Assembly: GCA_902702965.1 (NCBI GenBank)
Contig: CACRXP010000064.1
Span: 1,361,817-1,425,816 of the forward strand
DNA from: Spirometra erinaceieuropaei
Taxonomy: Eukaryota > Platyhelminthes > Cestoda > Diphyllobothriidea > Diphyllobothriidae
Reading direction: 5' to 3'
DNA length: 64,000 nucleotides
Under the pieces are notes generated by a model. That model searched no databases. It saw only the letters and a list, made by a program, of their open reading frames with translations, and was not told the origin of the DNA. How positions within the stretch are numbered: the stretch's first letter is position 1; each line of letters opens with the position of its first letter. Below, piece by piece: positions 32,961 to 44,175 of the stretch. The position numbers were made by a program, and so were the translations under genes.

Positions 32961-33212
32961 GCAGGTCACCGCGTTCCTGTCTCCTTCTCTCTCTCCCTCT
33001 TGTTACACAGCTCATCCTAACCTTCACTGTCACTGACTGCCTCCACTCCTTTCCCTCCCGCCCACTCTACTCACACATCCTGTTTGTTTGAAAGAACAAA
33101 CCGTAATCAATCGCACTTATCACTCATACGTTCAGTTTTGTACCTCGTTCCCATATAAATGTACAGGCTCGATGAGGATTCATCGAAAGCACACGTAAAC
33201 TCGTCAAATGCT
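32961..33212 (+). mobile_element. PLE C 3' terminal region with class II hammerhead-like motif
   Basis: Pyrimidine-rich 3' region (ctccttctctctctccctct) followed by the block 33167-33207: ggctcgatgaggattcatcg, aaagc, acacgt. It matches the family pattern ggcctgacgaagattcatcg-aaaacgtacg. The core box reads CTCGATGA rather than CTGATGA. The PLE ends near gctctttt (33212), where repeat R resumes. Confidence 0.5.
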
Positions 33213-34245
33213 CTTTTATATCATCAGCATGTTACAAAACAATTAACACAATAATCAAAAAGGCAGCTTGTCTTATTGGTCTTACCGTGTAAACTGGTAA
33301 AGTATGGAGATATCCGTCAGCAGAATACATCATTTAAACACCTTTCAATAAATAACTTATGAGAAAACGTTCTTTAATTAATGTAGGACTGCTATTTTGT
33401 GGGCTTATATTTTTCATATTTCGTCAAGACTTTAAGCGTAATCAAAACGGTTATCTTCATGAAAGAGGGTGCCAAAGAACCAAATTCTTTGGCAAGTAGG
33501 TTCCAGAGATAATTCATTTTGAGGTTTTTGGAAACAAACTGCATACAATCTATCTTTAAGAGCAATTATCTAAAAACGCTGAAAATCGCTATGTGTCCAC
33601 TGACATTTCAAGGTTACTGAAACCACCGGACTCCGATGTCATCAGAAATCACGCATTAATTTGATGGAAAACTAGTGCTCTTAAAATACATGACGTGGTA
33701 TTCTTACGATTGCATCTATTACTTCATTTTAAACTTTATAATCAACCACCGTCTTGTAAGAATGTGACATTATGAAAAATCAAGCAAAATCCTTGTTGTC
33801 TAATCAATCTTATCTCGAACAATATAAAAACGAAAATTGCTTCAGTCTTGTACAATAAGCTCTTGAAACACGTGGCCGAGCATTACGCTCCTGGATTTGC
33901 ACCAGACATCTGATGACACTAATTAGCGGGAGATATTTAAGGAAAAGGCATAGAGGAGAACAATTTTTTAGATGTTTCTTTGCTTATGTCGTTTTATTTG
34001 GTCAGTTAGTTGTACGGACAAGCACTGTGCACTTCGAGTCTTCGCGTGTGAAATGAATGTTGGCGTTTATGGTATTTCCACTTTTTGAAGTATGTTCCTC
34101 AAGTAAACTGTACTTTTACACTTATTTTGCTTTTTTAACTAACTGGATTTCGTTCATTGTTAGTTTGATATTTTTATTGAAGGCGTTCCGACTAGTTTTA
34201 GATTGATTGGCTGTTCTTCTCGAATTTATGCATATTTTGCGACTT
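33213..34245 (+). repeat. Dispersed repeat R, copy 2 (right of the PLE insertion)
   Basis: Aligns with 36383-37235 and 37905-38045. Good blocks: ttaccgtgtaaactggtaaa / ttaccgtgtaaaatggtaaa, gatgtttctttgcttatgtc / gatgtttctctgcttatgtc, gagtcttcgcgtg-gaaatga. In copy 3 the two parts are separated by an inverted PLE fragment. Confidence 0.65.
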
Positions 34246-35527
34246 AGGCAACCTACCATGTGCACCTTCAAAGACAAATAAAAAGTCCCCTTTGTAAAGA
34301 AAATTTAAATCGTATTTTTGAGATGTCCAAAAAAGAGTATGTTATGTCCTGGAAATTATAGTCGGTCAGGATTACGCCAGTCTACAAAAGGGTAGCGAAT
34401 AGCTCTGTTTACAATACCTTGCAGAGGCGGGAGTCCTCACGTATTCGCATTGATTTATGTTTAAAAAAACGACACCCTGTTTTTTCATAGAACACTTAAG
34501 CAGGCCGGCAGTTGCATGATTAATAATAAAACGCAATAAGGGGCGCTAATTCGTAAGGACTGATTTTGGGGCTGTTTATAGTAAAAACCGCTCTTTTAAT
34601 AATTTGTTATCCTTTTTTGCAGAGCACAAGAACAACTGTGGGACCAGTTAGAATATTTATGTTTTTATATTTAGTGTTTAATTTAGTGAGGATTCGATAC
34701 TCCCGTTCTTTATTCTTTGTACTGAGGACTACTGGTATAATAGGCATCTAATAAAGTTAAAGTAGAGGCTGCACTAGTGCATGTGTATCCCAGTAGATTA
34801 CTCTTCCGAACGTTCATATTTATTTAGGCAATAGCTGTGTACACTTACAAGAACAACGAAACAAAGCAAAGGAGATGGGACTTGAATTTGAAACATGGGG
34901 AAAGCTACGTTTTATGGTGTCTAATGTTTGCTTATAAGTAACTTAAGGTCGGAGCGAACAGAGCATGAATAGCTTAAGTGGTATGTCGGTACCCATATGG
35001 CCACTCCTCTGTGCATCCATAATAGCAACCGCAAGCAAATATAGCGGAATTGGTAAAATTTAAGTAGATCCTACCCCTTCGTTACGACAAACTAGACACC
35101 TCATTATGGGCATTGTTTTAGAGCTCTGGTTTCACATGTATCGCACCAATGCCTGCTTGCAGAAAATCGTTCCCCAACAATTGCAAACGACTGTACTTCA
35201 TGCTGGCTGCATCTTATTGCGCATATGATCATAACTGTACGTCGGGACCAGAAAGGGTTCCGCCCCTAACGCTCAAGTACATGCATATATAGTTGTGCGC
35301 TACCTTCTAAATAGTAGCTTGTTGACTTTTAACTTATTGCTCCCTTATTGGTTGCATAAAGGGCACTCGATAAAATGCACTATTCTAATGATTTGTCTGT
35401 TTTCCCACTTGTAGCTTTGACAGTTACAAGTTCACAAACATTTTCTAAAAACCACGTGCAACAATTTTGTTTTCTGACTCTCTTTAGATAATTACAAATT
35501 TTTAGATTTTACATTGATTAAGGTACG
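34246..35527. other. Unassigned stretch with a short R fragment
   Basis: 34972-35055 (taagtggtatgtcggtaccc, then cactcctctgtgcatcca) resembles 36275-36360 of repeat R. The remainder is unassigned; open frames are short and not conserved. Confidence 0.4.
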
Positions 35528-37289
35528 CAAAATCTGATGGCAGAAAGTGATATGAGAATTGTCGGACGCCTTAAACACCGCATACTTTTTCTGCTAATCC
35601 AGCTTCTTCAAGGAAATGTCCTTTTCTTCTGCAGAAAACGTTTCCAAGTAATTTTTTTAAACAGAATATGCATGAAATCGAGTGAAAATGACATCGCAGT
35701 ATGTTTGGGCAGGTTCCTATGCTGATGCCTGATAAGGCAACGGTTGCGCATCCCAGCGCGTTTTTCTATGAGAAGAGGGTAATTAACTCTCGAGAGTTTT
35801 GTTAAACAGGTCTTCTTGCCTTTTGCTTAATCACCTCTCCCCTTCGGGGATATGCCTCTTCTCAAACAAATAAATGTCAGTTTATTTGTTATGCAAAATT
35901 TTTACAAATCTTAATAGAAACTTACGTTACCGTACATTTGGGCCATTGTTATGGTAATAACTGTCCTAGAATTGGTTTGCATAAGTAATCTCGTCTCTTT
36001 TCTATAAGTAAATAAGCAAATTTTGAGAGTTTTATCGAACACACCCCACTGCACTTAATATTTCATTGACTTTCCAGCGTGGGTCGTGTGAAGCAGGTTT
36101 CGAACAAACAATTTATTCGTTCAAAGCAGACGACTTATCGATTTTGAAAAGTTAATAGTAAATCCCTTGTTTAACAGTACTGATGTTGTCATGCCAATTA
36201 CGAATACGTGACAAGTAACCGTCAAAAAGGACCATCATTAGAAGGTCCTTTTTGATTTGAAACATATTTCACAGTTTTATGTCGGTATCCGTATGCCTAT
36301 TCCTCCGGGCATCAACAATCGTAGGACGGAGCCTTAGCGTAAACATATGTAGCGAAATGTATGCAAAATAAAGAAGGAAGTGAGTTTTTCATCAGCATCT
36401 TGTAAAAAAGAGGTCAAAAGTGTCAGCTTGTTTTACTGGTTTTACCGTGTAAAATGGTAAACTATACATATACATCCGTCAGCAAAATAACGAACAAGAG
36501 CATCGTTAAATGGATAACTTGCTAGAAAACCCTTTTTTAATTAACGGAAATCATATCCGTCGCCAAACTTTATTGCTGACGTTCATTCATCTGAAAACAA
36601 GTCTATTTATATTTGCTCGAGTCTTAAAATATAATCCGAGCTGCCATTTGCATGCAGAAGAGACCCAAGAACTAATTTCTTCGGTAAGGGCGTTAAAGAA
36701 ATATTGTATTTTTAAGGTTGTGAGAAACACACATCAAAGTATCTATCTATAGGAACGAGTTGATATCATGTATCTTCTGACATTTCAAGGGCAATTAAAC
36801 TGAACGGACCCCGCCGTCAACAGAAATTGCACATAAATTTGACGGAACTGCTGTGCTCTTAAAATGTAAAAAGTAGTAGGCTTACGATTGCATCTGCCAA
36901 TTCTATTCAGATTTTCTAGTCGCCGTCCGGTCTGTCTGCCTCATTAAAATTTTTGCTCCTTTGGCGTCTCTAGTAATCTTATCTTGATCAATATGTAAAC
37001 GGAAACTCCCGTCGGTTTTGCGCAAAAAAACCCTTGAAACACCTGACTGACAATTACGCACTTGGCTTTGCACCCGACTCCAGATAACATTAATTTTGCG
37101 GATGATATTTAATGAAAGAGCATAGAGAAGAACAATGTTTTGGATGTTTCTCTGCTTATGTCGTTTTATTTGGCCAGTTCACTTTGAAAATATGAGTCTT
37201 CGCGTGGGAAATGAATGTTTTTGTTTGAAAGTTGTGAAAATCCCCATCACTATGTTCAGAAGAGTGAACGTTCCTTTCGGTAAATTCTC
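35528..37289 (+). repeat. Dispersed repeat R, copy 3 (left part)
   Basis: Pairs with 31325-31935 and 33213-34090. It includes a 10-bp hairpin (aaaaaggacc...ggtccttttt, 36224-36253) that is imperfect in copy 2 and marks a possible transcript hairpin or terminator-like element of unknown role. The segment around 35700-35925 has no counterpart in copy 2 and may be an insertion. Confidence 0.65.
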
Positions 37290-37870
37290 ATCAGGTCAAA
37301 ACAGTTACATAGGGCGGGGTTCAGTGAGTGAAACAAAATCGATAAAAGTTAGGTTTTAAATTAACGGCTAGGCAAGAGCGGAAGGGCGCAGAAAGTTGTA
37401 TGTGGCTAGTCAACCTTTGACCACGGTAAGCGGGGGGCCTGAAAGAGGTTCTTTTGGGCACATAGGGTCGGGTTTCGTAACCTTATGGCGGCCGCTTCTG
37501 CTTTTGCTAACAGGCATTGGCCCAGTGGCTTCGGGCAGCTCGAGCGGACCTTGTTAATCACGCGAAATGCTTCAGTGGGGTCCACACGATGCCCTGAGTC
37601 CACTGCATGCGCAAGCATTTCGTGTGATTTACAAGGTCCCCTCGAGCTATCCTAAGTTACTGGGCCAATGCCTGTTAACAACAGCAGAAGCGGCCGCCAT
37701 AAGGTTACGAATACCGACCCTATCTGCCCAGGAGAACTTTTTTCAGGCTCCGCACCTACCGTGATCAAAGGTTGACTAACCACATACAACTTTATGCGTC
37801 CCTCCGCTCTTGCCTAGCCTGTAATCTAAAACCTAACTTTTATCGATCTTGTTTTTGTTTCCTGTATTTC
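37290..37870. mobile_element. Head-to-head inverted pair of PLE C-terminal fragments
   Basis: 37335-37571 and 37612-37850 are inverted copies, roughly 90% alike by eye, around a 40-bp centre. The left arm read on the - strand encodes AHAVDSGHRVDPTEAFRVIN, then LAKAEAAAIRLRNPTLCAQK. The right arm on + encodes QAFRVIYKVPSSYPKLLGQ, then TTAEAAAIRL. Both arms end in the same 3' flank (gataaaagttaggtttta). Both copies are 5'-truncated inside the nuclease and joined at the truncated ends. The pair sits inside repeat R copy 3. Confidence 0.7.
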
Positions 37871-38060
37871 TACTTTTATTGAGTATTTTTTTCTTTTTAA
37901 TTAAGGAAACTGCACGTAGATTGCTTATTTTACGTTTTCAACTAACTTGAGTTCGTTCATTATTTATTTGGCGTTTTGCAGTATGCTTTTCTACTGGTCT
38001 CAGATCGATCGGTTGTTCTTCAGTTTATGCACTTTCAATGAATCGGGTCACAACTTTATG
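37871..38060 (+). repeat. Dispersed repeat R, copy 3 (right part)
   Basis: 37908-38045 aligns with 34105-34245: ttgagttcgttcattattta / tggatttcgttcattgttag, and agatcgatcggttgttctt / agattgattggctgttctt. Confidence 0.6.
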
Positions 38061-41000
38061 TCTAGTTTGTCAGTTTTAAGAAGTCAAGTTGGCAAACACG
38101 TGTTGTCGGTAATTCTTCGTCAGACCAATAGAGTTACATGAAGGAATGAAAATGTTCAAAATCAACAATGTTTATAGGTGTCTCAAGGGCTATTTAGTCA
38201 TCAACATTCATCATCTCCACGTCACCCGCATGACAAGGTCAGCGGGTGTTGGTCCTCAGAGCTAGGGGAGGGGGGTAAGAGAGACTCTGAGTGATGTTCT
38301 TGGATTAAGTATACGGAGCACCCATCAGTGTAATTAGGGAGTTGAGGCGGCATGGCGTCATTAGTTTTGCAATTTCACATGGGTTGAAATTCCATTTATA
38401 CGCTTATTGGAATGTGTGGGTGGGCGTTTTATGTGATATGTAAGTCGTCCTGAGCGATGGAAGTTAGCCGTTATGCTAAAAAAATCCGTGATGTTTGTGT
38501 TGTCAATAGATGATAGTCACCATCGGGGAGGCTTCTAGGATGCGGGGACTCAGATTCGTCAGACAGTCCTCCATTAAGAAAATTACAGATTTCCTTATTT
38601 GACTGTACATTGCATATGACTTCAAAGCCATGCCTATAAGTTCAAAATCTGTCCGCTTAACCTAGGAATTTTTCCAGAAAAAGGCATCTGGGATGTCTAC
38701 TGACGTCATCTAAATCACAGAAACTGCAAAACAAATACCTACTTGAGTGTCTATCCTTTTTTGGTAGGATCCCTGTTGGTAGTCCTTCCGACTAATTGCT
38801 CTACACATTGCTTACTACAACATTCGCGTCTAGCACAACTACTGCTTCAGTTTCTAACATACATGTGACCTTAGGAGCAATAAATTATTATTTTCGGAAA
38901 ATCAGGAACGCCCAACCCAATCTGGAGCTAGGATGCATTCATTCCGCAGACCGTACTCAGTATCCACGTTCGTTTTTATATCTTTCTTTCATTTTTCGCC
39001 ATATTTAATTTTGGCTACGACTTAAGCCGGAGCATCAATTCGGGGCATACACTATAAACGTCACTGACGCCTGCACACAAGCGCCCCACCCGTATATCCG
39101 CCATTACCACCGGTCCCACAAGATAGGGAGCAGGACGATTTCAGTACCGGGAGGGCTACCTACAGGGATCCTACCCATTTTTTAAAATAAACGTTCATTC
39201 CAAGAACAGCACTTTGCGAAAAAGGAATTTAGGGACGATATCAGTTTCTTTTAAAAAGTAGATAGACGCTTTTAACCTTGCATGCAATTGTGAACACAAA
39301 TCTTGTTTCTCTGGTGACGGGTCTGCGCCCGAATATGGAATACCGGAGAAAATAATGATCTCATTGCAGCGACTGAGCTTCCTTCTTATCAACTACCGCC
39401 TGAAAGCAATTTTGTGAAATCTACAGTAAAACTAACTATTTCTTTACAAAAAACTTTGTCGTAGGGTAGAAAGACTCAGCAAAAATAGTTAAAAGACAAT
39501 GTCTACAAATTTGCCCAAAGCACAAATCGTTTAAAATGGCCTGTCTCGGAAGGGGTAGTTTCTTTAAAACGACCTTTATAATGAAACAAAGTAACTTGAG
39601 TATTTGTAAAAGTATTCGAAATAGGGGAAAATCAAGGTTCGTGGACAGGTGACTTTTGCCAAACCATTTCTAATGTCTATGCTCGACGTCTGCGCAACCG
39701 GTAAAATTACCGCTATTAGTAGCACAAAAGGTCACATAGGCATCTGCGATGAGGCAACACTACAGTGGACCAAGAATCAATCTTGTTCGCGTTATTTACC
39801 CTATCATCAACGGGCGCAAACTATACATTTCAGAAGAAAAACAGGTTTCTGCAATAAGTTAGGCGAATTTTCTAAGTAATTAGCCGGATGAAGTTGAATA
39901 CCAGCAACTAAATGATTTACCGGAGGACCAATTTCAAATATTCGTAGGCTAATTTACAGACATAGGTGGTTCCTGCGCCTTTGCCAGCTGTTCAGCCCTG
40001 CATCTTTCTACCCCAGGATTTTGTCACTGAGTCTATAAGATTTGTTAGGGTGGAGAAACGGACTACACGTCAGGGCGAGTGGAAGCAACGCTCTGGGTTT
40101 TGAAAGAATCAGAAGGAGTCTTAAGCCTGAGAAATCATGGACTGGGAATTATGAACCTGATTGCCATATATTTCACCTGACTTACCATGAATTCAACCGG
40201 TTCAATAGCGAACCGACTTTCCGCATCTTATAGCCACGCATCAAAATGCATGAAAGTTTGTTATGAAGATTTTGAATGCCAAAAGAAGTTAGTCAGATTA
40301 CATGTTTTTTTTTGGAAGCGCGGCCTAAAAATCAAGATAAACTTAATTTTTTTCATATACCATCTGGACGATAAGCCACGGCCTATAAGTAAGGCAATAA
40401 ATTATTGAGCAAAATACCTGTTTATTGTAATTAACTTAAGTTACTCATCTGGACTTATGTATGTCCTTCAGAAATGACCCTCAGATAACATTCTTCGAAG
40501 ATTTTTTATGCTTTCCAGAAAGAATGCACTAATTTGAGGCAAATCAGGAAGAATCTAGCTTCATAGGCTCAGCTTAAATGTTAATTCACATATTTGGGCC
40601 GAAATTCAGAAGCTACACCGGGATAACCGAGAAATATCCATAAAATGCCAACAAGTAGCCAGCAGCATACCCTTATTTTTGCTTCCATTCTTGTAGTTCT
40701 GCCATACCGTTTTATTATTTTGCACAACCAAGGCTCGCTCTCAATTCTTCCTTGCGCGCACACAACTTTTTCTATGTTTTTCTGACTTTACTACTTGGGA
40801 GCTCTTCCCTTTCCTGAGTCAGGAGTGTGTTCATCTAATTTATTGCCGAAACTGAGTCAGCATTAGCAGACTATTTTTTTCTTAAATAAGTGAATGAGCA
40901 GTCGGCTGTGCTGACAACATTGCCGACATGCATGAGAGTGTAAACAGGTGCACAAACCTAATCGGCTGAGCTGCCACCAACATATCTTCTTGAGATCGCG

Positions 41001-42235
41001 TTTCACCCTTCACCTGAGATCTTCTTTCACAGTCCCCTTCCAGAGATCAGGGGAGCAGACTAAAGGCGGCGCAATATTTATTGGATATCCTGTGTTAGCC
41101 CACCAAGCGTTTGATAAAATTATCAGCATCCGCACACATTCCTGATGTTCGCACTTCCTGTGATGATTGTTTCATCGCCGCCAGTGTGAGTCGTTAATGG
41201 CCGCAAGTTTATCATCTGTGGCGTTGATACAGGTAATACTTTCTCAATAATGTGACTCACCAGCGGAGTCACTGGAAGTAATGTTTATACGCAAGAGCTC
41301 CGTATGATTAACTACCCTGCCGAGCAGAATCTTGTTAGGGAATCGGAAGGGAAAGGCCTTTGCTTTTGATGATAGACTGTGGTTCGGCTGTTCAGGACCC
41401 ATACGACTGTCATCTCCTCAGTGTTGATGACCGCTTGAGCATCCACGCTCCCCCGCAGTAAACTTCTAAGTTCCCAGTCTTAGTTGTTTTGCTTGCGATT
41501 GCATGAAATCCGATAAAACAGCCTAGAATTTACTTACTGTAGCAGAAGCTCTTGGTCTAGTGTCTGTTGGTTGTCCAAGTAGAGGAAATAACCTCATTAA
41601 TCGGAAATTTCTATATTTGGTAAATGGCCTACTCCCTCTGTTTCCCTGTCTTTAACTGTTGCCCTTTTGATGATTGGTTAGCACCTGAGTTCGGAATGTC
41701 TGGTACGTAAAATTCTTGCTTCGAACATTGAATACCCCTTTTTCGCCACTACTTCTCGGAAGTGGACAGACGTTTTTACAGGGGAATATAAATAAAACGG
41801 GTCAGCTGATACCGCATCAATGCTCAATAATGCAGGAATCGTGTATCAATGACATCCATTTGGCGTACGCCATGTTTCGTAGGAATAAGTGCTTGATGTC
41901 CCCCGACAGGGTAGAACAGGCGGATAGTGACACACTAGTAAATATGGTTTCAATGATGGTGCCAACCGGTTGGTAAAAAAGTCTTGATTCGACACGTGTC
42001 CGACTAAGAATGATATGGGTAAGTCTACAAATGTCTACAACGGTTTAAATTCGTCTCTCGCATTTGTCGTTCTATCGCTGTTGCTAATATGATCTTTCAC
42101 ATTGCTTCGAAGAGGACAATTACCTGAGTTCAAGCATCATTAACTTATTTCATGTTTGTTTCTTTTGGAAGGATAAACAGGTCATGTTTGTCCACTCGTG
42201 TGTGAATACGTCTGGGAGAAAATAAGGTCAGATAT
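38061..42235. other. Long unassigned stretch
   Basis: About 4.2 kb without a repeat partner I could find in the window, a recognisable protein, or a splice-flanked long frame. Frames of 60-86 codons (for example 41716-41976) have no domain I recognise. It may be unique intergenic or intronic DNA. Confidence 0.45.
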
Positions 42236-43204
42236 GGTTATGTAGCCACAGCGGAGGAAAAAAAACCCGGCCGCCTGTAAAACGGGGCCGGCGATAATAA
42301 GGTGGAGCCGGGGACGCACAGGTAACGAGGTCAGGTAATTGCATTTAAAAGAAAGGCTGTTGGGAACGCACGGTTGTACGTTCAGTGGCTGAGAAATTGT
42401 TGCCCTAACCCCTAACGCTAGTTCTAGTCCTAACCCCTAACAGTATTGTATCCATCAGGTGCGTCTGAATAACCACATCTTGTCGAAAATAATTTTAGCG
42501 CACAATTCACTTCTTGTATATATGTAAGATTTATTTTGTATACGCTAAATGCACTTCAGTTTTTCATTTTATTTGAAGAAAGCTGCACATATCTCCTCCG
42601 TCTGGCATTTAGTTCACATTCTTAAATCCAAAAATTGTAACAACAACATTAAGTCCGTCCAGTCGTCAGGATGATCTGGTGACAAGCCCATCTGAACATT
42701 CTGTTTTGACGGGCACTCAAACCCCTGGGCAATTTTACGCGCATCAAGTCCGTTTGCATTTCATACTTTAACCTTTACAGAATCTGATAGGAGACTCCAG
42801 GGGTCGCCGATGCGTTACCAAACTCCGTTAACCTCTGAGCTGCTATTGGATAGTTCCGCCTCCTTGGCATTCATCTAGTGCACATTGCCTTTTGATGTTG
42901 CATGAACAGCAGGCTATAAGTCGGGTTATCTCCGACCCACTTTTTACTGTCGTCTAGAAAGCTATTTTCGATTTTTCATTGCACGGTATACTTATGGAAA
43001 TGTCAGCAGTGCGCATTTTTAACTCTTCTGGGAAAGTGGAAACTTCGCTTGCCTTTTTGTAGTCTTTGCCCCTATCAATAAGGATGCATCTTGGAGGGGA
43101 ACGAATGAGGCAGGGCCTGTCCCATCAGAGAAAATCTTTTTCGCCTTAATCTATGCGCAAGAAAAGTGTGGACACATATTGGACCAGATGAAGAAACCGA
43201 CCTA
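42236..43204. other. Unassigned stretch with a short CCCTAA-like patch
   Basis: 42402-42442 contains the pattern ccctaacccctaacgctagt then tcctaacccctaac, reminiscent of the TTAGGG telomere repeat on the - strand but with only about four degenerate units. A GC-rich patch (ggccgcctgtaaaacggggc) lies at 42270-42290. Nothing else is recognised. Confidence 0.35.
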
Positions 43205-44175
43205 CATGCGCTCACCGCCCCCTCCCCAGTCCAGCCTGATGTATCGCATCAAAGCGGTGTTTGCGATGGATTAAACCATATTCCTGACCCTCAAGTAGAT
43301 CATGCCCGCAGTCCGATTGCCTGTAGTGTTGGGCTAGAAACGTTATATCCCCGGACGAAAGAGAATGCACTTAATGTCATGTGTGTGTTTTCCACACAAA
43401 GGAATCTCCGACTAATCCAAATTAGCACATTTAGGACATATAGTACAATTTACTTTAGTCCCTTAGGCACTTTTGCATGAAAAGTTGCATTCAGAGCAGC
43501 TGCGATGGTGTCAAATGTGTGAAAAGAACAGTTTGCTCTGATATGATTCCAGTTCTGCCCCCCTTCCTTATCCGAAGCACTCTAGGGGCATCGTTTCTTT
43601 ATGCAGTTGGCTAATGCGTCATCCAGTGTGATTTAATGCTGGACTTAACTAGTGGGTAGGACTTGTCCCTACGGCCCAGCCGTAGGGCCCCATTCACTTG
43701 TTTTTTCTTCATAGGAATCGCGAGTAAGGGAATTATCTTTCGAGAAATGATGTTTGCCTATTCGAACTGATGGTGCCTCGGCGATCCGTTGTGCGAGTAG
43801 GTTTTTGACAGAAAAGCTGTTGCTGACGGCCCGTGCCTATCCTCCAACTAGTTCTGGCAACTCTTACTCGCATCTTACATCATAAGATGGGAAAGCACTT
43901 ACTCTGTCCTGTAATCAGATCAGTCCACTAATGTCTGCATTCTGGCGACTTTTGAGTGTTTACCTCAATGACAGTCCTTTTTCTTGTGGCTTCCTTCAAC
44001 ACCCAAACGCAATGTCTTGTCAGTGCGGTTTAAGCCGACATGCGATCCGTTAGACTTTTGGTCTGCTGATTTAGGATCTTTACGAATTAGCGCATGTGAT
44101 TTAGCAATCGATTTGGCTTTTTTACACAGCGTTCCTGCTTCTGACGGCGACAGAATGCTCAAAGTAACCAATACT
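43205..44175 (+). repeat. Dispersed repeat Q, copy 2
   Basis: Inverted relative to 5135-6115. The + strand frame near 43225-43390 shares QVDHARSPIAC, LET, YPR and ENALNV with copy 1. A second block near 43556-43615 shares FLIRSTLGASFLYAVG. Frames are interrupted. The function is unknown and I recognise no transposon hallmark at the ends. Confidence 0.6.

Noticed and set aside
36224..36253. Bacterial-type terminator hairpin
   Set aside because: The genome is clearly eukaryotic; the hairpin is part of repeat R.
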